Of a DNA stretch of 64,000 bases, positions 35,653 to 43,456 are shown in pieces. The notes beneath the pieces are model-generated. The model saw nothing but the letters and a program-made list of their open reading frames with translations. It had not been told where the DNA came from and searched no databases. Numbering within the stretch: position 1 is the first letter of the stretch; the number at the start of each line of letters is the position of its first letter. Position numbers and translations under genes: made by a program. Origin of the DNA: Nocardioides phosphati (GTDB lineage: Bacteria; Actinomycetota; Actinomycetes; Propionibacteriales; Nocardioidaceae); contig NZ_BMNI01000002.1 in the NCBI RefSeq assembly GCF_014646375.1, positions 408,774 to 472,773 of the forward strand. The letters run 5' to 3'.

Positions 35653-37095
35653 GTGACCGCCACGACCATCACCGAGCCCGCGACCCCGGCCACCCGCATC
35701 GAGCACGACCTGCTCGGCGACAAGGCCGTCCCCGCCGACGCCTACTGGGGCGTGCACACCGCCCGCGCCCGGGAGAACTTCCCGATCACCGGCGTCGTCA
35801 TCGGCAGCTACCCCCACCTGGTCACCGCGCTCGCCGCGGTCAAGGAGGCCGCTGCGCTGGCCAACCACGACCTGGGCCTGCTCCCGGCCGACATCACCGA
35901 CGCCATCGTCGGCGCGTGCCGCGAGATCCGCGGCGGGGCGCTGCACGGCGAGTTCGTCGTCGACGCGATCCAGGGCGGCGCCGGCACCTCGACCAACATG
36001 AACGCCAACGAGGTCATCGCCAACCGCGCCCTCGAGCTCCTCGGCCACGCCCGTGGTGAGTACTCCCGGATCCACCCCAACGAGCACGTCAACCTCAGCC
36101 AGTCGACCAACGACGCCTACCCGACCGCGGTCAACGTCGCGACGATCCTCGCGCTGCGCGGCCTCGCCGACGCGATGCGCGTGCTCGAGGACTCCTTCGC
36201 GGCCAAGGCCGACGAGTTCGCCGACGTCCTCAAGATGGGCCGCACGCAGCTGCAGGACGCCGTTCCCATGACGGTCGGCCAGGAGTTCCGCACGTACGCC
36301 GTGATGCTCGGCGAGGACCGCGCCCGGCTCGAGGAGTCGGCCGCGCTGCTCCACGAGATCAACCTCGGCGCCACCGCGATCGGCACCGGCCTCAACGCCC
36401 CCGCGGGCTACGCCGCTGCGGCCTGCGAGCACCTGCGCACGATCACGGGCCTCCCGCTGGTCACCGCCGCCGACCTGATCGAGGCGACGCAGGACTGCGG
36501 GGCCTTCGTGCACCTGTCCGGCGTGCTGAAGCGGGTCGCGGTCAAGCTGTCGAAGACCTGCAACGACCTGCGCCTGCTCTCCTCGGGCCCGCGCGCCGGC
36601 TTCGGCGAGCTCAACCTCCCGCCGATGCAGGCCGGGTCGTCGATCATGCCCGGCAAGGTGAACCCCGTCATCCCCGAGGTGGTCAACCAGGTCGCCTTCG
36701 AGGTGATCGGCAACGACGTCGCCGTGACCATGGCCGCCGAGGCCGGGCAGCTCCAGCTCAACGCCTTCGAGCCGCTGATCTGGAAGTCGCTCGCGGCGAG
36801 CATCTCCCACCTCGAGGCCGCCTGCCTGACGCTCGCGGAGCGCTGCGTCGACGGCATCACGGTCAACGCCGCCACCACCCTCGGGTACGTCGAGAACTCG
36901 ATCGGCCTGGTGACGGCCCTCAACCCCACGATCGGCTACGAGGCCGCCACCGAGATCGCCCGGGACGCCCTCGCGTCGGGCCGTGGCGTGGCCGAGCTGG
37001 TGCTCGAGCGGGGCCTGCTCACGCCCGAGCGGCTCACCGAGCTGCTCCAGCCGGACCACCTCGCGCGTCCGGACCGGGTGGTCACGGCGGGGTGA
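35653..37095 (+). CDS. aspA: Aspartate ammonia-lyase (aspartase)
   Basis: Deaminates L-aspartate to fumarate plus ammonia, the step after asparaginase. It has 480 aa from GTG (VTATTITEPATPATRIEHD), chosen for the AGGAAG ribosome site 8 nt upstream. Fumarase/aspartase superfamily motifs include GAGTSTNMNANEVIANRA, NLSQSTNDAYPTA (active site) and the SS-loop GSSIMPGKVNPV with the catalytic Ser. Aspartase and fumarase C share this fold. The aspartase-specific IHPNEHVN segment and the operon context support aspartase. Last gene of the operon. Confidence 0.9.
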   Translation: MTATTITEPATPATRIEHDLLGDKAVPADAYWGVHTARARENFPITGVVIGSYPHLVTALAAVKEAAALANHDLGLLPADITDAIVGACREIRGGALHGEFVVDAIQGGAGTSTNMNANEVIANRALELLGHARGEYSRIHPNEHVNLSQSTNDAYPTAVNVATILALRGLADAMRVLEDSFAAKADEFADVLKMGRTQLQDAVPMTVGQEFRTYAVMLGEDRARLEESAALLHEINLGATAIGTGLNAPAGYAAAACEHLRTITGLPLVTAADLIEATQDCGAFVHLSGVLKRVAVKLSKTCNDLRLLSSGPRAGFGELNLPPMQAGSSIMPGKVNPVIPEVVNQVAFEVIGNDVAVTMAAEAGQLQLNAFEPLIWKSLAASISHLEAACLTLAERCVDGITVNAATTLGYVENSIGLVTALNPTIGYEAATEIARDALASGRGVAELVLERGLLTPERLTELLQPDHLARPDRVVTAG

Positions 37096-37151
37096 CGGAG
37101 GCCGGCACCACGACCGCGCCCGGCACGGCCTGATCACGCTTCCCTATCGAT

Positions 37152-37182
37152 CCGCTCCCGCACTGTGACGGTGCGGGAGCGG
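37152..37182 (+). terminator. Stem-loop between aspA and pepN
   Basis: A 12-bp perfect stem (CCGCTCCCGCAC) with a 7-nt loop, 57 bp past the aspA stop. It ends only 17 bp before the preferred pepN ATG, so it may affect pepN initiation as well as end the asparagine operon. Confidence 0.55.
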
Positions 37183-37199
37183 GTGGTTGGATGGCGCTC

Positions 37200-39773
37200 A
37201 TGCCCGGAACGAACCTCACCCGCGAGGAGGCCGCCACCCGCGCAGCCCTCCTCGACGTCGCGTCCTACCTCGTCCAGCTCGACCTGAGCGGCGAGTCGAC
37301 GACGACCTTCGCCAGCACCACGACCATCCGCTTCAGCTGCACCCAGCCGGGAGCGGAGACCTTCGCCGACCTGGTCGGCGCAGCGGAGATCCACGAGATC
37401 ACGCTCAACGGTCGCTCACTCGACCCGGAGAAGGTCTACGCGGATTCGCGGATCGCGCTCGACGGCCTCGAGGCCGACAACGAGCTCGTGGTCCGCGCTG
37501 ACCTGGCCTACAGCCGCAGCGGCGAGGGTCTGCACCGCTTCGTCGACCCCGCCGACGACCGGGTCTACCTCTACACGCAGTTCGAGGTACCCGACGCGCG
37601 TCGCGTCTACTGCACCTTCGAGCAGCCCGACCTCAAGTCGGTCTTCACCTTCCACGTGACCGCTCCGGCGGACTGGAAGGTCGTCTCCAACTCCCCCACT
37701 CCCTCGCCGGTCGCCGTGTCCGACGGCGTCGCCCGTTGGGAGTTCGCGGAGACGGTCCGCATGTCGACGTACATCACCGCGCTGGTCGCGGGCGAGTACC
37801 ACGAGGTCTCCGACGTCTACCGGGGCGCGCACGGCGAGATCCCGCTCGGCGTCTTCTGCCGCCAGTCGCTCGTCGAGCACCTCGACAGCGACGAGATCAT
37901 CGAGATCACCAAGCAGGGCTTCGGCTTCTTCGAGGAGGCCTTCGCCTACCCCTACCCGTTCGGCAAGTACGACCAGCTCTTCGTGCCGGAGTACAACATG
38001 GGCGCGATGGAGAACGCCGGCTGCGTGACCTTCCGCGACGAGTACCTTCCCCGCTCGCGCCAGACCAAGGCGTTCTACGAGCAGCGCGCCAACACGATCC
38101 TCCACGAGATGGCGCACATGTGGTTCGGCGACCTCGTGACGATGAAGTGGTGGGACGACCTCTGGCTCAACGAGTCGTTCGCCGAGTGGGCCTCGCACCA
38201 CGCCGCCGCCAAGGCGACCACGAAGTACGCCGACGCGTGGACCGGCTTCACCAACGCGCGCAAGAACTGGGCCTACCGCCAGGACCAGCTCCCCTCGACG
38301 CACCCGATCGCGGCCGACAACCACGACCTCGAGGCCGTGGAGCAGAACTTCGACGGCATCACCTACGCCAAGGGCGCCTCGACGCTGAAGCAGCTCGTGC
38401 ACTGGGTCGGCGAGGAGCCGTTCCTGGCCGGCCTGCGGGCGTACTTCCAGAAGCACGCCTTCTCCAACTCCGAGTTCTCCGACCTGCTGGGAGCCCTCGA
38501 GGAGGCGTCCGGGCGCCAGCTCGACGGCTGGGCGGAGGAGTGGCTGCAGACCTCGGGCGTCAACACGCTCTCGGCGTCGTTCGACGTCTCCGACGCCGGC
38601 GAGTTCACGCGCTTCTCCGTGGAGCAGGCGGCGCACCCGGACTACCCGACGCTTCGTCGTCACCGGATCCGGGTCGGCCTCTACAACGTGGTCGACGGCG
38701 CGCTCACCCGCGTGCACCAGGTCGAGACCGACATCGCCGGTGCCTCGACGTCCGTGGAGGAGCTCGTCGGGCAGAAGCAGCCCGACCTGGTGCTGCTCAA
38801 CGACGACGACCTGACCTACGCCAAGATCCGCCTCGACGAGCGCTCGCTCGCCACGCTGGTCGGCAACATCGACAAGCTCGACGACTCGCTCGCCCGGGCG
38901 CTGTGCTGGGGCGCCGCGTGGGACATGACCCGCGACGCGGAGATGCGGGCGACCGACTTCGTCGCGCTCGTCCTGCAGGGCGTCGGCACCGAGAGCGACC
39001 TGACCGCGGTCGGTGCGCTGCTCGGCTACGCCAAGTCGTCCGTCGACCTCTTCTCCGCGCCGGGCACCAACCGCGACTCGCTCAAGGAGATCTGGTCCAA
39101 CGGCCTGCGCGGACTCGTCAGCAAGGCCGAGCCGGGCAGTGACCACCAGCTCGCGCTGGTGCGCGCCTTCGCGGCGTCGCCCAACACCGGCTACGCGCTC
39201 GACTGGGTCGCCTCGCTGCTCGCCGGCGAGCACACGGTCGAGGGCCTCGACGTCTCGCAGGACCTCCGGTGGGGCCTGATCACCTCGCTCGCCGCGGGTG
39301 GTCGCATCGGTGATGTCGAGATCGACGCCGAGCTGGCGCGCGACACGACCATCTCCGGCCAGGAGGCGGCGTCGGGTGCCCGTGCCGCGATCCCGACGGC
39401 CGAGGCCAAGGCGCGCGCGTGGCAGGTGGGCGTCCTCGCCGACGACACCCCCAACGAGACCGCCCGCCGCACCTGCGCGAACTTCCAGGTCGCCGGGCAG
39501 GACGAGGTGCTCGCGCCGTACGTCGACAAGTACCTCGAGATCGCCGGAACCCTGCTCGAGACCCGCACGGTCTGGCTGGCCCGGCTCGCGCTGGAGCTCT
39601 GCTTCCCGCGCGCCAACCCGACCGCGGAGACGCTGGCGAAGGTCGACGCGTGGCTGGCGGCCGCGACCAAGGACGGCTCCGGCGTCAACCCCGCCGCGGT
39701 GCGCTACGTGAGCGAGGGGCGTGCCGACCTTGCCCGCGCCCTGGCCGCCCAGGAGCGCGACGCGCGCGCCTGA
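37200..39773 (+). CDS. pepN: Aminopeptidase N (M1 family)
   Basis: Zinc aminopeptidase releasing N-terminal residues from peptides in the cytoplasm. It has 857 aa from ATG MPGTNLTREEA; an ATG three codons upstream is also possible. The exopeptidase motif GAMENAG lies at about residue 265. The zinc site is HEMAHMWFGDLVTMKWWDDL (HEXXH at about 300) with the third ligand in NESFAEW. A long C-terminal helical domain follows. Length is normal for actinobacterial PepN. The tail-to-tail neighbour is the DUF5130 gene, as in mycobacteria. Confidence 0.95.
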   Translation: MPGTNLTREEAATRAALLDVASYLVQLDLSGESTTTFASTTTIRFSCTQPGAETFADLVGAAEIHEITLNGRSLDPEKVYADSRIALDGLEADNELVVRADLAYSRSGEGLHRFVDPADDRVYLYTQFEVPDARRVYCTFEQPDLKSVFTFHVTAPADWKVVSNSPTPSPVAVSDGVARWEFAETVRMSTYITALVAGEYHEVSDVYRGAHGEIPLGVFCRQSLVEHLDSDEIIEITKQGFGFFEEAFAYPYPFGKYDQLFVPEYNMGAMENAGCVTFRDEYLPRSRQTKAFYEQRANTILHEMAHMWFGDLVTMKWWDDLWLNESFAEWASHHAAAKATTKYADAWTGFTNARKNWAYRQDQLPSTHPIAADNHDLEAVEQNFDGITYAKGASTLKQLVHWVGEEPFLAGLRAYFQKHAFSNSEFSDLLGALEEASGRQLDGWAEEWLQTSGVNTLSASFDVSDAGEFTRFSVEQAAHPDYPTLRRHRIRVGLYNVVDGALTRVHQVETDIAGASTSVEELVGQKQPDLVLLNDDDLTYAKIRLDERSLATLVGNIDKLDDSLARALCWGAAWDMTRDAEMRATDFVALVLQGVGTESDLTAVGALLGYAKSSVDLFSAPGTNRDSLKEIWSNGLRGLVSKAEPGSDHQLALVRAFAASPNTGYALDWVASLLAGEHTVEGLDVSQDLRWGLITSLAAGGRIGDVEIDAELARDTTISGQEAASGARAAIPTAEAKARAWQVGVLADDTPNETARRTCANFQVAGQDEVLAPYVDKYLEIAGTLLETRTVWLARLALELCFPRANPTAETLAKVDAWLAAATKDGSGVNPAAVRYVSEGRADLARALAAQERDARA

Positions 39774-39787
39774 CGCCCCGGCGTACG

Positions 39788-39822
39788 ACGAAGGCCCCGA
39801 CCGGATCGGTCGGGGCCTTCGT
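39788..39822. terminator. Bidirectional terminator between pepN and DUF5130 genes
   Basis: A 15-bp perfect stem (ACGAAGGCCCCGACC) with a 5-nt loop, centred between two convergent stop codons. Its AAGG/CCTT ends give short T-containing tails on both strands. Confidence 0.7.
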
Positions 39823-39837
39823 GCTGGAGTCTGTGGA

Positions 39838-40212
39838 TCAGGCGGTGGCGCGGTCGGCGAGGGCGCCGATGCCGCGGACCAGGCCACCGGCGAGGTCGCC
39901 CTCGGAGAACGCGAGCTGCATCTCGAGCGCCGTGAGCTGGACCTGCTCGTCGGGCAGGCGCTCGCGGACCCAACCACCGGTGACGATCTCGAGCGCGCGC
40001 AGCGCGGGGTCGACCATGATCACCAGCGAGCGCGTGGGCGCGGCCAGGGTGTTGTGGAGCTGGGTCGCGAAGGCACGCGGGTCGTCACCCTCGACAGGAC
40101 CGACGTACGCCGTGATCTCCATGCGCGACCGGAGCTCTGCCTTGCGGATCGCCTCGGCGATCCTCAGGCGCTGCTCCCGGGTGAAGGAGTCACCAGCGGG
40201 CACCAGCGCCAC
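39838..40212 (-). CDS. DUF5130 family protein
   Basis: A 124-aa protein from GTG (MALVPAGDSFTREQRLRI). Alpha/beta pattern with TREQRLRIAEAIRKAE, EITAYVGPVEGDDPRAFA and RSLVIMVDPALRALEIVTG. This resembles the TPM/Psb32-like fold of DUF5130. Function unknown. The family is usually encoded next to pepN in actinobacteria. The start lies inside the 3' end of the upstream membrane-protein gene (23-bp overlap), indicating coupling. Confidence 0.8.
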   Translation of the reverse strand: MALVPAGDSFTREQRLRIAEAIRKAELRSRMEITAYVGPVEGDDPRAFATQLHNTLAAPTRSLVIMVDPALRALEIVTGGWVRERLPDEQVQLTALEMQLAFSEGDLAGGLVRGIGALADRATA

Positions 40213-40462
40213 CTGCCTTCGAGCCTTCGCCGTCGGGGGCGGCGAGCTCGTCGCCGGACTTGCGCGGGCCGCCGAACCACTCGCTGTCGGTGCCGGCAGC
40301 GGAGCCGCCCCGGACCAGGCGCGGGAGGAGGACGAGCAGCACGACCGTCGCGAAGAGCAGCGCCGGGTAGCCGATGAAGACCAGCAGCGCGCGGAGGCCG
40401 TCGACGGGCTCGAGCGGCGCCCAGCCCTGCGGGACCACGAGCGGGAGCGTCAGGATGTTCAC
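40190..40462 (-). CDS. Small single-span membrane protein
   Basis: A 90-aa protein from GTG (VNILTLPLVVPQGWAP). One membrane helix at about residues 28-48 (LLVFIGYPALLFATVVLLVL) is followed by a basic cytoplasmic tail containing GTDSEWFGGPRKSGDEL, a Gly/Ser/Trp-rich segment found in small actinobacterial proteins. It overlaps the DUF5130 start by 23 bp, so the two probably act together. No enzymatic motif. Confidence 0.72.
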   Translation of the reverse strand: MNILTLPLVVPQGWAPLEPVDGLRALLVFIGYPALLFATVVLLVLLPRLVRGGSAAGTDSEWFGGPRKSGDELAAPDGEGSKAGGAGARW

Positions 40463-40509
40463 GGGCGACAGCATATCGGGCCGTGGACAGGACCTGTGAG
40501 CCGTGCCCG

Positions 40510-40515
40510 TAGCCT
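40510..40515 (+). promoter_or_regulatory. Candidate -10 element of the MscS gene (leaderless)
   Basis: TAGCCT 7 nt before the ATG. The same hexamer and spacing occur before the MauE gene. Confidence 0.5.
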
Positions 40516-40522
40516 CGTGCCC

Positions 40523-41506
40523 ATGTCGTTCAGCAGCACCCTGACCCTCTCCGGCCTCGCCCTCGCCGGTGCCGACAAGGCCGCCAGCCCGTGCGGCACC
40601 AAAGACGGCATCTCGTGCGACCTGGCCTGGTCCTGGACCCACGACGAGTCGCTGGCCCGGCTCGCCACCGTGCTCATCGGGCGCCCGCTGGCCATCCTCG
40701 TCCTCGTCCTCGCCGGCCTGGTCGTGCGCCTCATCGCGGGCCGGCTGATCCGGCGGATGGTCGACCGGATCGCCAACGGCCCGCTCAACGAGCGCCGCAC
40801 CGTCCGGGCCCGCACGATGGGCTCGCTGATCACGAGCATCGTGACGACCGTCGTCGTCTTCGTCGTGCTCCTGATGGTGATCAGCGAGCTCGGCTACCCC
40901 ATCGGTCCGATCATCGCCAGCGCCGGCGTCGTCGGCCTGGCGATCGGCTTCGGCGCGCAGAGCCTGGTCAAGGACTACATCTCCGGCATGTTCATGATCT
41001 TCGAGGACCAGTACGGCGTCGGCGACTCCGTCGACCTCGGCACGGCGTCCGGCACGATCGAGGCCGTGGGCCTGCGCGTCACGCGGCTCCGCGACGTCCA
41101 CGGCACGGTCTGGTACGTCCGCAACGGCGAGATCCTCCGCGTCGGCAACATGAGCCAGAGCTGGGCCCGCACCGTCCTCGACGTCGGCGTCGCGTGGAAC
41201 TCCGACCTCGACGCCGTCCGGCACTCGCTGCGCGCCGTCGCCCACGAGCTCTGGGAGGACCCGGAGTACGCCGGCGCGGTGCTCGAGGAGCCCGAGGTCT
41301 GGGGCGTCGAGGCGCTCACCGGCGACGTCGTGACCATGCGCGTGACGCTGAAGACCTCGCCCGGCGAGCAGTCGCGGATCGCCCGTGCGATGCGCGAGCG
41401 GATCAAGGCGCGCTTCGACCTCGACGGGATCGCGATGCCGGCCCCGGCGCGCGCCGGCGTACCGGCGGCAGGCACGCGCCCCTCCGGCCCGCCGCCCACC
41501 AGCTGA
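40523..41506 (+). CDS. MscS-type mechanosensitive ion channel
   Basis: A 327-aa protein with three membrane helices: about 50-70, 105-125 and a pore-lining helix containing ASAGVVGLAIGFGAQSLVKDY (about 132-155), the hallmark Gly/Ala-packed MscS TM3. The beta domain follows (GDSVDLGTASGTIEAVGLRVT, then VWYVRNGEILRVGNMS), then an alpha/beta C-terminal domain and a Pro-rich end. It releases solutes on hypo-osmotic shock. Convergent with the OsmC gene. A TAGCCT hexamer 7 nt before the ATG suggests a leaderless message. Confidence 0.92.
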   Translation: MSFSSTLTLSGLALAGADKAASPCGTKDGISCDLAWSWTHDESLARLATVLIGRPLAILVLVLAGLVVRLIAGRLIRRMVDRIANGPLNERRTVRARTMGSLITSIVTTVVVFVVLLMVISELGYPIGPIIASAGVVGLAIGFGAQSLVKDYISGMFMIFEDQYGVGDSVDLGTASGTIEAVGLRVTRLRDVHGTVWYVRNGEILRVGNMSQSWARTVLDVGVAWNSDLDAVRHSLRAVAHELWEDPEYAGAVLEEPEVWGVEALTGDVVTMRVTLKTSPGEQSRIARAMRERIKARFDLDGIAMPAPARAGVPAAGTRPSGPPPTS

Positions 41507-41561
41507 CCCCGAGGCCCGCCGAGCGCCGCCGACCGCCGCCGAGGCGGCACATCCGGAGTGA

Positions 41562-41599
41562 CGAGAGGGCACATGTGGCGCGCCACATGTGCCCTCTCG
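41562..41599. terminator. 38-bp perfect palindrome between convergent MscS and OsmC genes
   Basis: Two 19-nt arms meet with no spacer (centre GGCG|CGCC, ends CGAGAGGG/CCCTCTCG). It is placed 55 bp after one stop and 15 bp before the other, as for a bidirectional terminator. Perfect zero-spacer symmetry of this length could also extrude as a cruciform. Confidence 0.65.
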
Positions 41600-41613
41600 G
41601 CGTACGTCGGGGG

Positions 41614-42048
41614 TCAGGCGGTGGCGAGCGAGGCCTTCAGGGTGATGCTCGGGACCGAGGCGAGCGCCTGGGAGACCGGGCAGTTGGCCTTGGCGTCCTC
41701 GGCGAGCGCGACGAACGCGGCCTCGTCCAGACCGTCGACGGTGCCGACGACCGTCAGGCGGATCTCGGTGATGCCGGTGCCGGGGACGAAGTCGACCTCG
41801 GCGGAGGTGTCGAGCGCGGACGGCGGGGTCCCGTTCTTCGCCAGGCCGTTGGAGAACGCCATCGAGAAGCAGGCGGTGTGCGCGGCGGCGATGAGCTCCT
41901 CCGGGCTGGTCAGACCGTTGGGCTCCTCGGAGCGCGAGGGCCAGGAGACACCGAAGGTGCCGATGCCGGACGACTGGAACGTCGTCGAGCCGGAGCCGTC
42001 GAGCAGGCCGCCCTCCCAGTGGGTGGCGGCGGTGCGGGTGGTGGCCAT
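41614..42048 (-). CDS. osmC: OsmC family peroxiredoxin
   Basis: Thiol-dependent hydroperoxide reductase of the OsmC/Ohr fold. It has 144 aa from ATG MATTRTAATHWEGG. Both redox cysteines are present: the first in AAHTACFSMAFSN (about residue 60) and the second in DAKANCPVSQAL (about 125), with the conserved Glu in SPEELIAAAH. The open frame extends upstream, but the ATG with a GGAGAAAC-type leader is preferred. Divergent from glbO. Confidence 0.9.
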   Translation of the reverse strand: MATTRTAATHWEGGLLDGSGSTTFQSSGIGTFGVSWPSRSEEPNGLTSPEELIAAAHTACFSMAFSNGLAKNGTPPSALDTSAEVDFVPGTGITEIRLTVVGTVDGLDEAAFVALAEDAKANCPVSQALASVPSITLKASLATA

Positions 42049-42102
42049 GGGGGTTTCTCCTCGTGAGTCGAGTGCGGGTCTCCCCCACTCTTCCACGCTT
42101 GG

Positions 42103-42108
42103 CACAAT
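42103..42108 (+). promoter_or_regulatory. Candidate -10 element of glbO
   Basis: CACAAT lies 7 nt before GTG 42116. This spacing, seen at many other starts here, argues for that GTG over the in-frame ATG at 42107. Confidence 0.45.
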
Positions 42109-42115
42109 GGCTGCC

Positions 42116-42490
42116 GTGAGCACCTTCTACGACGAGATCGGCGGCCTGGACACGATGCGACGCATCGTCGACCGCTTCTACGAGGGTGTCGCCGAGGACC
42201 CGCTCCTGCGCCCGATGTACCCCGAGGAGGACCTCGGCCCGGCGAAGGAGCGCTTCACGCTCTTCCTCAGCCAGTACTGGGGCGGCCCCGGCACCTACTC
42301 CGAGCAGCGGGGCCACCCGCGCCTGCGGATGCGGCACGCGCCGTTCGCCGTCGACAAGGCCGCGGCCGAGCGCTGGCTCGTTCACTTCCGCGCCGCCCTC
42401 GACGAGGCCGGCCTCACCCCCGAGCAGGACCAGCAGTTCTGGGACTACGTCACCCACGCGGCGCAGTTCATGATCAACACCGAGGGCTGA
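42116..42490 (+). CDS. glbO: Group II truncated haemoglobin
   Basis: A 124-aa 2-on-2 globin handling O2/NO. The start is GTG (VSTFYDEIGG), chosen from promoter spacing; ATG 42107 would add three residues. Family hallmarks are FYDEIGGLDTMRRIVDRFYEGV, the PMYPEEDLGPAKERFTLFLSQYWGGP segment with the conserved B10/CD1-type aromatics, the proximal His in RLRMRHAPF and a Trp at G8 (AERWLVHF). It ends 15 bp before the convergent thioesterase gene. GlbO of mycobacteria lies in the same neighbourhood. Confidence 0.92.
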   Translation: MSTFYDEIGGLDTMRRIVDRFYEGVAEDPLLRPMYPEEDLGPAKERFTLFLSQYWGGPGTYSEQRGHPRLRMRHAPFAVDKAAAERWLVHFRAALDEAGLTPEQDQQFWDYVTHAAQFMINTEG

Positions 42491-42505
42491 TCGAGCCGGG
42501 CGGCG

Positions 42506-43369
42506 TCAGGGCAGCTGGGCGATCAGCATCTGCCGCAGCGCCTCGGGCGCCGGAGCAGCCTTCTGCGTGACGGCGTCGAAGGTCACCAGCACGACGCGCG
42601 CCCGCGAGTACGTCACCTTGTCCGCGTCGTAGAGCTCGCTCTCGATCACGAAGCTCGACCCGCCGACCTTCGAGACCCACGACCGCACGTCGTACGGCGT
42701 GGTGCTGAAGCGCATCGGCTGCTCGTAGGCGACGTCCATCTGTGCGATGACCATCGGCGTCTTGCGGAAGTCGATCGCGGTCGAGCCCTCGATCCTGCCC
42801 AGGTAGCAGATCCGCGCCTCCTGGAAGAACTCGAAGTGCTGCACCTCGTCGATGACACCGAACGCGTCGAGGTCCGAGAAGCGCACGCGCAGGCGGTAGT
42901 CGCCCTTCTCCACGTCGCGCGGCTCGGTGAAGGCCGCCGGCTCGCCGATCGGGTCCTCGCCCGCGAACCGCCCGAGCACCTCGAGCTCCGGCGCGGTCAA
43001 CTGGCGGCGGCGCTCCTCGTCGAAGGCGTACGGCGCCAGCGTGCTCCGCGCGCGCAGGTAGACGACCCGCTCGCCCTCGTGGTCGTCGTACACCTCGTGG
43101 CCGAGGACGAACGCGTCCGTGTCGGCGGCGACGACCCAGGTGTCGATCTTGACCGGCTTGAGCCGGAACCGGAGCGGCGCGGCGTACTGCACCGAGTGGT
43201 GGAGCACCTGCGCGCCCTCGGCGAGCGCCAGCAGGCGGTCGCCCGGCGCGTGGGCCAGGAGCATCTCGATGCGGGCCTCCTGGAGGTAGTCCAGGTAGGT
43301 CACGTTGTTGACGTGGCCGAGCAGGTCCATGTCCGCCCAGCGCAGCTGGCACTCATAGGTGTGTCGCAC
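42506..43369 (-). CDS. Double-hotdog acyl-CoA thioesterase
   Basis: A 287-aa protein made of two 4-hydroxybenzoyl-CoA thioesterase-like hotdog domains. Domain 1 (residues about 1-140) has LRWADMDLLGHVNNVTYLDYLQEAR, with the catalytic Asp in the ADMDLLGH motif. Domain 2 (about 155-287) has RFSDLDAFGVIDEVQHFEFFQEAR, where the usual His/Asn pair is altered to V-I-D, so it may be a structural partner. Start is GTG with CAGCAT 7 nt upstream. Substrate chain length unknown. Confidence 0.85.
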   Translation of the reverse strand: MRHTYECQLRWADMDLLGHVNNVTYLDYLQEARIEMLLAHAPGDRLLALAEGAQVLHHSVQYAAPLRFRLKPVKIDTWVVAADTDAFVLGHEVYDDHEGERVVYLRARSTLAPYAFDEERRRQLTAPELEVLGRFAGEDPIGEPAAFTEPRDVEKGDYRLRVRFSDLDAFGVIDEVQHFEFFQEARICYLGRIEGSTAIDFRKTPMVIAQMDVAYEQPMRFSTTPYDVRSWVSKVGGSSFVIESELYDADKVTYSRARVVLVTFDAVTQKAAPAPEALRQMLIAQLP

Positions 43370-43456
43370 GGGCGCGATGCTGCCAGATCGGGCCCGTTAC
43401 CCTGAACGGCGGCCCCGGCATCGGGCCGACTCCCCCACTTCCTCGAAGGAGGCCTC

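Noticed and set aside
37152..37182. Stem-loop before pepN considered as a riboswitch
   Set aside because: A simple 12-bp stem with no conserved aptamer features. Termination of the asparagine operon explains it.
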